Source: Vitellaria paradoxa
Lineage: Eukaryota > Streptophyta > Magnoliopsida > Ericales > Sapotaceae
NCBI GenBank assembly: GCA_019916065.1
Contig: CM034233.1
Location: 20,967,936 to 21,031,935 of the forward strand
DNA length: 64,000 bases
Direction: 5' to 3'
Both the position numbers and the translations under genes were made by a program. Within the stretch, counting starts at the first letter, position 1, and each line of letters begins with the position of its first letter. Positions 35,167 through 46,689 of the stretch are shown in pieces. Below the pieces are notes generated by a model. That model did no database searches. It had not been told where the DNA came from and saw only the letters and a list, made by a program, of their open reading frames with translations.

Positions 35167-35272
35167 TCATCTTGCTCCTCCAAAATATGAAATGCCCACG
35201 GCATTACCATTAGGCATAGAGAAGGTAGCGTTGTAACGTTCATTGGACATCAATCCATTATTGGGCACAAGG
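35167..35272 (-). other. Possible exon fragment downstream of the gar2-like gene
   Basis: On the minus strand an acceptor-like GAATTTTCAG precedes 34 open codons that read with normal composition (NERYNATFSMPNGNAVGIS...) and end in TGA. A further cysteine-rich open stretch lies upstream at about 35400-35470 but is stopped. It could be a decayed gene fragment; I do not recognise the family. Confidence 0.25.
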
Positions 35273-35606
35273 CTGAAAATTCATCCACCTTTTAAGTATA
35301 AATGATTGTCAAATTTTGAAATAAAAAAACATAAGTGATTTTCATGCAAGTAAATCAAAATGGGAAAAAAAAAATTATGGAAACAAAAAATGAAGACACC
35401 ATTAACGTCTGAATCTGCATGCTTCAAACCATACAACCAAAAGCATGACATTGTGATCCAACTGCACAAGACACTCCAGGGGTGAAACGAAAGGACGGGG
35501 TGGGGGTGTATATTTACTTATATACTAAAATGGACCATAATTGTAAAACTTTGACGGTGTATATAATTTTAATCTCTAGAATATCTATGAAGAGAAATAG
35601 AATCAA

Positions 35607-37815
35607 TTAGAATCTACAGCAAAGTAGGCCATGCCTCCATCCCCTGCGCCTCTGATAGTGCCTTCGATCAGCTTTCGCCATTCTCACTGGACTGCAGTTC
35701 CATTCAGACGGTAATCTGCAAACAGAAAAAAGGCTATTTTATCAGTGTTTGTCAGTTCTGGTCATGTTTGCGGATATGGAGAGAAGTAACTACAAAAAGA
35801 AAAACAGGTTTGATAGAAGTTTTACACAGGGAAGGCAAAGGATCGGGTACTGGTTGTGCTGCTATCTGATCGAAGCGAGATACTGCCAGAATTTGGAATT
35901 GAACCCGAGTAAGTTATTAGACCTCCAGACACGGGGCCTGCCATCGAGAAACTTGACTCGCCTTGACCACGATGCACTTCGCTTAAAACTGCCATGCTAT
36001 CAGAAACGCCGCCATTCTTATGTCTGGGCTCACTGTCAATCTTTAAGGCTTTTTCAGGGGCAGCATTCCCGGGGCTCTCGTCTCTGTTACTGCTAGGTCC
36101 AGGTTTAGATGAGTTGAAATCGAATGTGATCGTTGCACTCTCCACCTTGCTATTGTAAGTCAATTTGTTTACAAGGTTGCTCTTGTTTGATTCTTCAGCT
36201 ACTGAAACCACATCAGGGCTTTTGCATTCTGGGTTAGAGAGTGGAATCTGCAATTCAGACGACTACAATCTCTAAGAAATTAAGACAACTACTACTAATC
36301 AAATTAATAATTTTTTAGGAAGAACACACAATAATTCTGCAATATTTTTTAAGAGTGGTGCATTGGATCGCACAGGTCAGAAGCCAAATTTAAGATGCTA
36401 GAAATAATATCAGAAAAAATAATAATAATAATAATAATAAAAGGTATCTGAATTCCAGTAAGGCAAGAAAATTCATTTGCAGGGAGGCTACACCACCATC
36501 CTAGGGCAAACTCAGTTTTGGAGTTGCCTTAGTAAACACACTATCTCATGCATAGACGGATTTGCGCTAGCAGGTACAAACCTGAGGAGGCTGTTGTTCA
36601 ACGTCATTGCTGTCACAATCAGGAGATTCGAAGAGTGATTTAAGAGATTGCTGTTTACTCAACTTTCCAGATGAAGGCATACTATTCGTTACGAATTTCT
36701 CCCTTGAGACATCATCCACTATCTTGCCAATTGCATTATGATTTGCTTCACCCGTTCGACTTGGAACGTTGGATCCACAATTGTTATCAATATCATCATC
36801 AAAATCATATTCTGATCGAGCTTTCAGTTCGTCTGAAACAACCAATTCAATTTCCACTTTTTCTTTGTTCCCACATTCATAAGCTTCAACCTCATGATAA
36901 TCATTTTCTGATGAAGACTTTGACCCACTGGTATCAAGCAACTCAATTTCCTCTCCTTCTGTTATACCACTGTTTTGATTTCCATCAGAGGGAAGGATGG
37001 TGCAGAGACCCTTACCGTCACTGCTTTCAATCAAATTCTTGTCCTTGGAAGGCACTCCCTCATCAATGCAAATATCCTTGACAACATGACAAGTATTATC
37101 TTTACAACAAACTACCAACTTGACATCCTTGTCAGTGCATAAATCCCTCTCCCTCTCAAACAATTCCATTTTCGGGGAAGGAATGCTATCTAGGCCAACA
37201 GTCTCTCTGAGTTCATTAAGGTCGCCATCCTTCTCAGTACACGAACCCCTGTCCCAATCAAACAATTCCATTTTGCTAGAAGCAATAGTACATTGGGGAA
37301 CATAACCTCTGACTTCTTTTTCATTGCTATTGGTAGAATCTTCCCCAACCATAGTACATTGAAGTTCAATAGTCTTATAAAATCCACCTTCATTGTCGAT
37401 CGCAGATGCAATCTCAGTTGCATCATTCTCACAGCTATTTAGATCACTTAAGGCCCCGTTTGGATTTTCCTTCATGGTTGCATCTAGCTTGGCTGCGTCA
37501 AAAGCACTGTTGTTGTATTCAAATGGTTTAGAATCATGCTTACAGGCAAGAGTTGAATGACAAAACAGAGGATCATTATCTGCATGTACAGCTAAATTTT
37601 CAATGCTCGCAAATATTTGAAATCTTCAAGAAAATAAAAGCAATCCAATTTGTGCTCTCTTGAAATCTAAAAAAAGTTGAATTCCAATATACATGGAAAT
37701 TTGAAAAGCATTCATATAGCTTATTTATGTGACATGATGACAAATGAACAGAGAAAATGGCAACAATAAAGACATCCACCTCCTTTGATCCATCTGAAAG
37801 ACTTCCCACATTCAT
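35607..37815 (-). CDS. gar2-related protein (18S pre-ribosomal assembly protein gar2-like), four coding exons
   Basis: Tentative minus-strand model, first to last exon: 37780-37815, 36582-37538, 35826-36247, 35607-35715. All introns are GT/AG and phases agree; total 507 residues. The protein is acidic and Ser/Glu/Asp-rich with no membrane segment. Two signatures of the plant gar2-related family are visible: a central HVVKDICIDEGVPSKDK stretch, and a C-terminal YSGSIPNSGSISLRSDSST region followed in the last exon by EWNCSPVRMAKADRRHYQRR and GLLCCRF-stop. The basic C-terminus after a long acidic region suggests a nuclear or nucleolar regulatory protein, but the biochemical role is not known from sequence, and the gar2 label comes from weak historical similarity. 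The last three exons are well supported. The first exon and its junction (start at 37815, acceptor at 37538/37539) are the least certain. The frame remains open above 37538 to about 37620, so a longer exon is possible. Confidence 0.75.
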
Positions 37816-37827
37816 GTTCAGTAACTT

Positions 37828-40800
37828 TCTATTTAAAAATTAACTAAAAGAAATGAACTATTTATTCAGAAATCAAGTTATGACTGCACACCGGAAGTGG
37901 TGACAGAAAAAATAAAATAAAATGGAGGAGTCTCGTATAGAAGCTTGTCTAAATATCATCTATGTCTAAGTCTCTAAAAATCAGATTCGTTAATTCTCTT
38001 AGGGTGTTTCTGGAGTGAGGATTTGGAGAGAGAAAAGAAAAGGATAGGGAAAATGGGACGGAAAAGAGAAAGGAAATATAAAATACCAAATCATGATTTT
38101 ATACTTGAATATATTAAAAATATAAATAGTAAAACATCAATAAATTAATTTTTTAGTTTAATTATTTTTAATTTCTCAAATCTCAAACTTTTTTCTTTCT
38201 GTTTGCATCATAAACCAAGACATGAAAACTGGTTTTGAATTCCTGTCCCTTTCTTTTTCCCTTGAAAACTACTTGATCCAAACATAGCCTTAGTCAAGAA
38301 TACAGGGACACTAAAAAAAATTCATGTTATGTACAATGTAACATTATAGTATTTCATACATAAAATATTAGCTTTATGCCTAATTATATGCTAAAATTAA
38401 ATTGCTACATATATTTGTATGGATATCTAATTATATATTTGACACATACACCATACCATTCCCCAAGTGTCAAGTATCTAATACAAATATATCATACATC
38501 TAAAAGAGTCCATATAAAATAAACTATCAAAAAAGGTACGTTAGTTCCTTGCATACAACAAATTGCATTAAGAACTATGGCACAAGTAAAAAGAATATGC
38601 CTTTCCGTATCTTAGAATCGATATGAATGCATAAATTGCCAAAAGGAGCAGGATTTCAAGTAAATCAATTGTGGCATTACCAGGTTTCATAGTTTACATC
38701 AGGTGGGAGGGTTTGGAGAATCCGTAACAGCTGCAAAGCAAACATCCACTGCTTTGTGAATTTTACCAACACAAGGAGCACGCCTACCAATATGAACAAA
38801 AAATTTTAAGAAAATAAGTAAATTTAAAACATCATGCAAACTGTTGTTAACAAAAGGAAGAACAGACCGTATCGGTATTGAATCCCCCCCTTCGAAAAAG
38901 GAATTGGTAAAATTTAAGCTCATGGAAACAAGCCATGAATACCAAACACAAAACTACCCCAACTAAATACCAATTTAAAAATATTAGGCTCAACCATTCA
39001 AAAATCTATAGTTAAAAAAGAAAAAAGAAGAATCTGTCGACAACCATAAAAAATGGATTTGAATATTGATATCTAAAGTGGGTGGATATTAATACTAGCC
39101 TCCATGGTCTCTTAAGGATGGGAACATTTCTCTTCATTCTCTGATGGAGTAAATATGGTTGTAGTAGCATTTTGGTAAACTCTCCCAATCGATTCCCTCC
39201 CCCCACCCCCCTAAAGTGTAAAAGTGTAGCCCGATGTATGAGGCTCTTGTCTATGCAGAGTTTGGAGAGGGGCAATATACATTTCTAGATATTGAACCAG
39301 CGACTTCCAGGTAGCAAAAGTGTCAAGGCTTACTCTCACAACCACTGATTAAATACAATAAGGACATGGAAGCCTCAGACCATATCATCTAGATGAGATC
39401 AACAAAAACTGTTCCACTGCCCTACTGTTTCACAATTTGATTACTAGGGCTGTTATGCAAAAAACGAAAGACACACAAAAACAACACAAAGAATTACGTA
39501 ATTCGATTTGAAAGCCTACGTCCACAGATGAAAGCAGTAGAGAAATTTACTAACAAATATGAAAAGTACAATAAGGTAACCCTAGCACAAAACAATTACC
39601 AGAATTACATTAAATCTAATATTAAAAAACATCTCCAATCGGGCCACACAACTTTTGTTTGGTTGAACAACATGAATCGAAACCCAAAAAATGGAATACG
39701 AGCCAGAAACAAGGACTACAGCGGAAATCCTGTCACATATGAACATCCATCACAAATTATTAAAAATTACTCCAGAGTAACAGAACAACTCAAGTAAGGC
39801 TTGTAGTCTGCTAATCACTTGATTCACTTTCATTATATAAAAGACTGTTAGCCCAAGGCCACTTTACTTGACAGCCCTTTCAAGTAACAATATAATAGCA
39901 ATGTGAAACAATATGCTATGGCCACTCTCAACACAGGAGATCATTATCAATAGTCGCACAGGGTATCTATCAACTGACCAAACTAAATATGCCTGAACAA
40001 TACAAACAGGGGAGACAGTAATAAATCAATAATGGATACAAATTAATCAATCAATATTTTTGACATACACGTATGAAAAATTTTCATTTTGGCCGTAGAA
40101 AAACAAAAAGGCAATATGAAGAAGTCAAACATCCCAAAACAGCCACTAAGAAAAGAATGCACAACTTTTTGAATCAAAAACCTAAGTGGTATTCTTTTGC
40201 ATCAATCCTACCACCTTCCTTTTGTCATTTAGCTCTCTCTAGATCTAATTAGTCTTTTTCTAATCTAGGGTTTTACTCTCAAACAGGCCCCCACAACACC
40301 CTCACATGTAAAATTGATAAAAAGTAAAATTTATAATATCTGATAAAATTAATCAGAAGATCCCAACAACAACACATCATTGCAACTCTCAAAGGCTAAA
40401 AAATACCCAAAAAAAAAACAAATAAAGAAGTGACTGTGAAATGAGTATCCTAACAAAATAAAAAAAATAATAATAATTTACATTACCTGTTAAATCAGCA
40501 AACAGTACTAACCCTCTTCTCCAATTCTCCTTGCTTCGGAAGCAAAATCAACTTTGATTTTCCTGCAAATGAAGAAATTGAAAAAACAGTTTTTATAATA
40601 GACAAATGTTAATGGGCACAAAAAATAATGAAAATTTCAGAAAAACGGAGATCAAACCATTCAAAACGCACAAAAAAGCCTTGATGCAGAAAGACAAAGA
40701 TCGGTAGATAACACTACCAGAAGATTAATCTCACGATCCGAATATCAGAGAGAGATACGGATATATGTATATATACACAGGGAAGAGACACAACCTTAGC

Positions 40801-41100
40801 CGGTTGTGGGGCGACGAAGAAAGAGTAATCAAAAGTGATAAACAAAGGAAAAATCAACACTCAGCCGGCGAGAACATGAAAGAAAATAAAAAATAAATAA
40901 ATAAATAAAATTACCGTTTTATTTGCTCTGTAGATAGAGATAGAGAAGAAGGTTTAGATAGAGAAAAAATACAGGGATGAAATGGAAGAAGAGTCCAGAG
41001 GGAACGCAATAATCCAATCCTACCACTTCAAATGGTCAACTGTCGCTCTCTGTTTCTCTCTCTAAAAATTAATACTCTCTCTCTATATGTATATATGTAT
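37828..41100 (-). other. 5' UTR exons and introns of the gar2-like gene
   Basis: By splice signals on the minus strand, upstream non-coding exons fit at about 40915-41100 (donor AAACG/GTAATT), 40487-40562 (TTTGCAG acceptor, CAG/GTAATG donor) and 38681-38730 (CTTTGCAG acceptor, CCTG/GTAATG donor). These lead into the exon that begins at 37828. In that model a six-codon upstream ORF starts at 38690, crosses the last UTR junction and stops two bases before the main ATG. A TATATATG-rich stretch near 41085-41100 and a (CT)n tract at 41197-41224 lie at the promoter. Confidence 0.5.
38731..40486. other. Long intron of the gar2-like 5' UTR
   Basis: AT-rich; contains no recognised gene. Open frames at 39012-39275 (minus) and 39528-39797 (plus) have no recognisable domain. 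Confidence 0.4.
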
Positions 41101-41196
41101 GTGTATGCATCTGTAATTAATACATGAATAGAAGAGGAAAACCACAACCATGGAAGAGCCCTAATAAATAGGCAGTTCCAATATATTAAATATCAC

Positions 41197-41224
41197 CTCT
41201 CTCTCTCTCTCTCTCTCTCTCTCT
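41197..41224. repeat. (CT)n microsatellite
   Basis: About 14 CT dinucleotides at the head of the gar2-like gene, a common core-promoter or 5' UTR context in plants. Confidence 0.95.
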
Positions 41225-41640
41225 TGCTAATTCATTCATTCATCCACTCACTTCTGACCTGTGAAACTTTCCGTTTCTTCGCTCCCTCTGCTCCGCCGCG
41301 TGCACCAAAAAAATCTTCCTTGGACCCTAAGAAAATCTCCGCCGCGTGCGGCGGCAATCTCACCCGCCCAACCCCTATTCTCCGTTGCGGAGCCGACGTC
41401 GTCGTTAATATTAAAGATTGAAGTTCTCAACGTTGATTGTGGGTCTGAAACAGGAACAGAGCATCCGAAAGGTGGACATCAATCCCGAGCAAGCAGCTTC
41501 ATTCTTTAGTAGTGTCTGCCGGCAAGTCTGACAAAAAGAGTCAAAGCAGAGGTTTTTGTTTGGTGGCGGAGGAGAGTGGCGGTGGTGGCGGTGGCCGTGG
41601 GTTGGGATGTGAGGCAAGAGCTGAGCAGGGCAAAAGCGGT
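41225..41640 (+). promoter_or_regulatory. GC-rich, CpG-containing flank opposite the gar2-like promoter
   Basis: The most GC- and CpG-rich stretch in the window apart from the sulfotransferase gene (CTCCGCCGCGTGCGGCGGC, GCGGAGCCGACGTCGTCG). Open frames of 60-82 codons exist on both strands but none is recognisable. It could be the start of a divergent transcript or 5' regulatory DNA of the gar2-like gene. Confidence 0.4.
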
Positions 41641-41737
41641 GTCAGATATAATTGGTGTTGGTGTCAGCGTTCTAGAAATTGATCAAATCAAATTGACAGA
41701 TGACAAATGAATTAGAACTGAGATGAGCTGTTTATAA

Positions 41738-41768
<31 letters not shown>

Positions 41769-42460
41769 ATACAATTAATTACTATTTTATGTTTATTCTA
41801 TTAATTATTTTTGTTGGGGTCAAAATTTTGCATGTTCATCCTTCCCACTGAAGAATTCAATTAAGCATTTCTTGGGTTTCGTAACTTATGCATATTGGCT
41901 CTTTGAAGATGAACATCATTGGGTGCAATGCAGATGGCGGCTTGGTTGTGGTAAATTAACATAAGAGTTTAGCTGTTGACACAATGCTGTCGAAAAAAAA
42001 AATAAAAAAAGGGACAAAGAAAAAGTTTAGGACATTCATTTTTATTATTCTAGGTTGGAGGCAACAAATTCTCTTTATTTCTGTTTCTCCAGTTCTGGTA
42101 AATTTCATATTACCTTCGTGCCCTCTTCTTATTGTCTGTACTATTTTCATTCACTCCATTTTTTTTTTCTTTTTTGATAAATTTTTTCATTTCTCTACCC
42201 CTATTTTAGAGATAAACTAGAAATGATAATGAAAGACAAAATAAACAACGCCAAAAAAAAAATAATAAGAAAATAAAACGTAACTAATATACAAGACAAA
42301 CAAAATAAAGACTCATGTAACTATAACTAGCTCTAAATTATAAATCGAAAATGTGAAAATAATGAACATATTCACTGAAATATCTTAATCTATTTTTCCA
42401 CATTTATATGTACCTTAAATATCACACACTACGTGTCAAAAACAAGAAAATTATAAAAAT
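41641..42460. other. Intergenic AT-rich DNA
   Basis: An AT-dinucleotide run near 41737-41770; no gene or clear mobile element. Confidence 0.45.
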
Positions 42461-42484
42461 AAAATTAAAGGTCCGTGTCAAAGA

Positions 42485-43920
42485 AATTCATTCAAATGTG
42501 ATGATGACTCAATTTTGTCCATATAGCATAGGCTCGCCTGACAGATATTGTCCGTTTTGTGCACTTTCCTATAAACACTCTCATACACGATTTTAAAACA
42601 CGTCGTACCAGGGAGAGAGGCACACGAGCTTTGTAAGTTTTTTTTCTTTTTTTTTTTATAACGGGAGAAATTGTCCAGTGGTTTTACCCACTGAGTTACA
42701 AACCCTCAGGAGAACTATCATAACAACCTACCGCCACGGCCCCCCACTTAAATCCTGGCTGCTCCAGGTGAGAATCGAACCTGCGACCTAGGTATATCAC
42801 CCAAACCTCAGGCTTGACTCCCGCTCCACTAGACAAACCAGAGGTGGGTAAGAGCTTTATAAGTTACCATAATTCTTGACTCTTTTCCGATGTAGAATCA
42901 TTTTTAGTGTCATCAGTGCCCCTAGTCGAGAATTGATGGATTAGGAATGGCGAGCACACGTCCCCTACGTTCCCACAGATGGCACCAGCTACTAATGACC
43001 AATTTTCGTCCACACACTGTAAGTCCTCTTGCTAGATATTGTTCGTTTTATGCACTCTTCTGACTTTAAAACGCGTCATACTAGAGGGAGAGTTAGAGGC
43101 GTTTTATAAATTACTACAGTTCTCGACTCTTTTCCAATGTGAGATCATTTTTAGTGTTATCAGTGCCCCCTAGTCAAGAATTGAGAGACTAGGAATGACG
43201 AGCACATGACCCCTACGTTCCCACAAACAGCGCTAGCTAATGATGGCCCATTTTGTCCATACACTATTAACCCTCCTGACAGATATTATCTGCTTTGTGT
43301 ACTATCCTATAGGCACACTAATAATGACTCATTTTTGTCCACACACCGTTGGCTATCCTGACAAATATTATCCACTTTGTGTACTCTCCTATAGGCGCTC
43401 TCACGCATAATTATAAAACATATCGTACCAAGGGGAGAGCTAGAGGCCTTTTATAAGCTATCATAGTACTCAATTGCTTTCCAACGTGGGATTATTTAAA
43501 CTGATGATGGTCCATTTTTTTCCACACACCATAGGCACTCTCACGAACAACTTTAAAACACGTCGTACTAAAAAGAGAGGAGCTAGACGTTTATAAGTGA
43601 TCCAAGTCCTTGACTCCTTTCCGATGTGGTTTCATTTTTTGTGTCATTAGTGCCCCCAATCGAGAACTGAGAGAATAAGAACGACAAGTTCATGCCCCTT
43701 CGATTCTCACAGACGACGCCAAATTGATGGTAGTCTATTTTCATCCGCACACCGTAGGCCCTTTTAACAGATAATGTCTACTTGGTGCACTCTCCTATAG
43801 GCACTCTCACGCACAACTTTAAAATGCGTCGTACCAAGAAGAGATGAGTCGTGTTTATAAGTTACCACAGTTATCAACTTCTTTCTGATATGAGATCATT
43901 TTTTATGTCATCAAAATGTA
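42485..43920. repeat. Tandem array of about 300-bp units, four to five copies
   Basis: Each unit has the order: TTTTGTCCACACACCGTAGG, CCTGACAGATATTGTC, TGCACTCTCCTATAGGCACTCTCACGC, ACTTTAAAACGCGTCGTACCA, GAGAGCTAGAGGC-TTTTATAAG, GACTCTTTTCCGATGTGGGATC, GTGTCATCAGTGCCCC, TAGTCGAGAATTGAGAGA and CCCTACGTTCCCACAGACGGCGCCA. Units begin near 42510, 42990, 43240, 43500 and 43730. One (43310-43330) is partially duplicated and one (around 43490) is internally deleted. The GTTCCCACAGACGGCGCC motif is common near the primer-binding region of some plant Gypsy elements, so the array may derive from an LTR or leader. Confidence 0.8.
42638..42851 (-). mobile_element. tRNA-derived SINE with A-tail and 13-bp target duplication
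   Basis: On the minus strand the head has an A-box-like TAGTGGAGCGGG (plus 42820-42831) and a B-box-like AGGTTCGATTCTC (plus 42770-42782), spaced as in tRNA-derived SINEs. The 3' end runs into an A-rich tail (T tract on plus, 42638-42657). Flanks GAGCTTTGTAAGT (42626-42638) and GAGCTTTATAAGT (42852-42864) are a 12-of-13 target duplication. It splits one unit of the surrounding tandem array, so it is younger than the array. Confidence 0.8.
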
Positions 43921-44480
43921 TGTGAAGTAACCATCATTTAACATGCAATGATTCATACTCTATCGCATTTCCATAGGCTCTTCAAGAACCATTGAATTAT
44001 AATTAAAAGAATTTTAAATCAATAATTTTTTACTACTTCTCCCAATTTACTATTTTCAACTATTCTTGGTTTAATTTTTCAATTAATAAAAATAGTTCAA
44101 TTTCAAGTTTATTTTTAATAAAGCTAGCAATTTTAACCATAGGCAAAACAGATTGTGTTGTTGGAACACCCGATCCCATTAAAAAACAAAAATTTTTTAT
44201 TATTTACTACTATTTTTGTACCACTCTATTTAATTTCATTAATCTACTTAATTTTGCTAATTTGTTCCGATGTTCACTTGAAATTGTCATTTCTCATGTA
44301 GTGTACATATACAAAGTCAATTTATTGCTAAAATTATTAATATTATTAAAATAATTTTAATTTTTAAAAAATTATTTTTGCAAATTTTATTATATTATCA
44401 TAATTATTCTTAATAATTTTACTATAAAAATATTCTCATCTTTTCACAAGACAATATTTAATTGATTCCACCCTTGATTG
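43921..44480. other. AT-rich intergenic DNA
   Basis: No gene or element boundary found. Confidence 0.4.
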
Positions 44481-44489
44481 TAACTCAAA

Positions 44490-45000
44490 CTCATGAATCC
44501 ATCTAAATAAACCAAGACAAATCGAGATCTTTACTATCTAATGTATTATCCAATTCATCCTTATCATTTGTTCAATCTTCTGAAATAGAAGTAGATTCAT
44601 CATCAACCACAAAGAAGGCCAAAAAGACAACATGGTTTTTAGGATAATCTACAAATGAATAGAAATGTTCAAAGTTTATCGTCTAATTATCAATTGTCAC
44701 ATTAAAAACTTTCTTCTTTCCTTTCTTATTAGTACAATCCTAAACAATATATCCAAAACTCTTAACGCTCTTAGCATTTAACTTCTATGAATTTGGAATG
44801 ATTCTTATTTTTCTTTGGGGAATTCTTAGTATAGGATTTCTCAAACTTCTTACATTTCCCTTGCTTTTCATCTATCTTCTTGACAAATTTTCTGAATTTC
44901 ATTGAGTAATGTGGAAGTTTTTCAACAAACATATCAGAATCCTTACTATCACTGGAAGTTGCCTTCTTTCCTTAATGGCTTTCAGTTCTACACTTCTCTA
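44490..45000 (-). pseudogene. Ty1/Copia gag remnant
   Basis: Translated on the minus strand, patches keep the character of Copia gag C-termini: KFVKKIDEKQGKCKKFEK, then a ruined zinc-knuckle region (GYIV-DCTNKKGKKK), then VFNVTIDN, FVDYPKNHVV and a run of Asp/Glu/Ser (DDESTSISED). Several stops and at least one frame shift interrupt it. No protease, integrase or reverse transcriptase sequence was seen nearby, and LTRs were not found. Confidence 0.5.
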
Positions 45001-45646
45001 CTTGTTTAGTTTGATCATATTAATCTTAATCAAATTTACAGTAATTCTAATATTTAAAAGAGGGAATGAATATAGTCCCACTACTTACTTATTAGTTATT
45101 ATAAATTATATACAAGAAAATGTGAGAAATTAAAGGCCATTTAGGCATTAAAAATTGTAATTGTGCTTCAAATTCTAGGAGATATCAAATTAATTTGTTC
45201 TTCATGTATTAATAGTATATTATGACATATTACACTATATTTGAAATTTAAAAAAAAAATTAACATAATATGTAAATCGATTTGGCAGCACCAACTTTTT
45301 GTTTATAAATAAAAAGTAAAGTTAGTTTTTTTTTTCTTATATATATAGTCTGTTTAACTAAAATATAATTTTTTTATTTGGTAACTTTTAACCATATTAA
45401 AGGCTTAAAACTATGAAAATCTATGTATCAATGAGAAAATCAACTTTTTTCAAATAAGTTTTCATTTTGTTTTCTTTTTTCCTATACGTACGTGAATTTT
45501 TTATTTTTAAATATTTTTAATATTTTTAAATGTAAATAAATGTTTAAAATTTATAAAATAAAAAATCATATAAAACAAAAACAAAAACAAAAACAAGATA
45601 GCTTGCTGACGAATGGAGGTTATAAAAAAAAGTAAGAATCTCTGGG
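45001..45646. other. AT-rich intergenic DNA
   Basis: Contains ACAAAA runs near 45575-45600 and no gene. Confidence 0.4.
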
Positions 45647-45804
45647 TGCGTTTGGAGTCCCAAAAAAAATTAAAAAAAAAAATCAATGAATGGGATTGAT
45701 GTGATGTAAAAATGATAGGTGGCAAAATGTGATTGGAGGGATTTGAAAACTTTTAAAATTTTTTGAAATTTTTTGGTTTTTTTGTGGCTCCAAACGAGCC
45801 CTCT
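45647..45804. mobile_element. MITE of the GTGCGTTTGGAGTC family
   Basis: Starts GGGTGCGTTTGGAGTCCC and ends GTGGCTCCAAACGAGCCC, inverted ends, with interior GATGTGATGTAAAAATGATAGG. A relative in reverse order lies at about 46505-46657. Confidence 0.65.
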
Positions 45805-46504
45805 ATTAATCAAAGAAACTACAAAACTTCTTCAATTGACAAACACAACCAAATTGGCATATCATGTTAGAATTTTTTAAATTTTGAGCATATATTAATT
45901 AAATTATTATTTTATTAAAAAATAGGTTAGAATCAAGTTGAAGATGAGGAGTACATGATAAGGTCTATTTTGTTGTGATCTATGTTGTTGACCCTGTGTG
46001 CACTTAATAAAAATAATGAGGTTAGACAGTTAATGTGAGCCAGTTGTTGAGCCCATTGTAGGTCTTTTATGGGAGGACCTAATGAGACCAGAGTTTACCT
46101 TCTATATATTAGTTAGGTCCCCTCTCTTCACAGTATACAAACAGTTGTTACTAATAATAGCCGTCATATATTGATTGTAATAAAGGGAAAGTCTAACTCC
46201 TAATATTTTTAATCTTTTAAAGTTAAAGATGAAACAATCACAATTCGATACGTTTCCGTATATTTTATTATTTTTTTATGTAATTAATATTTCAAATTTA
46301 CATACAATTGCTTAAATTTATTTTAACATATCAATGGTTTAATAGTCCAAATTCAAAACATGAGTTCCTCGTATCACTAAAGTGGATGGTAATTAGTAAA
46401 GTTTCATCTGTTTACGTGTCACTTTAGTTATAAATTTGTAACCTTACTTTCTTATTGCATTTCCTGATATCATATCATAGTACTATTGTTTTATCCATAA
46501 TTAT

Positions 46505-46657
46505 GGCTCCGTTTGGAGTTTTAAATTTTTTTAAAAAAATTCAAAAAAAATCTCAAAAAATTTTTAACTTTTTTCTCTCAAATCTTATCATCGTCACTTT
46601 TACATCATTTCAACATTAATTTTTATTTTTTTTTAATTTTTTCAAAACTCAAAATGC
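46505..46657. mobile_element. MITE, relative of 45647-45804
   Basis: Starts GGCTCCGTTTGGAG and ends TTTCAAAACTCAAAATGCCTCC; the interior CACTTTTACATCATTTCAACA is the reverse of the 45.6-kb copy's interior. Confidence 0.55.
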
Positions 46658-46689
46658 CTCCTATATATATAATTAAAAACAAATGACTT

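Noticed and set aside
39528..39797. 89-residue plus-strand frame inside the gar2-like intron
   Set aside because: Lys/Asn-rich, typical of random AT-rich DNA; no domain, and it lies in an intron.
42770..42831. A genuine tRNA gene on the minus strand
   Set aside because: The A and B boxes are present, but there is no cloverleaf or anticodon arm, and the A-tail with target duplication marks it as a SINE.
45930..46200. LTR promoter of a Copia element
   Set aside because: Word composition is suggestive, but no TG...CA ends, target duplication or partner copy were found.
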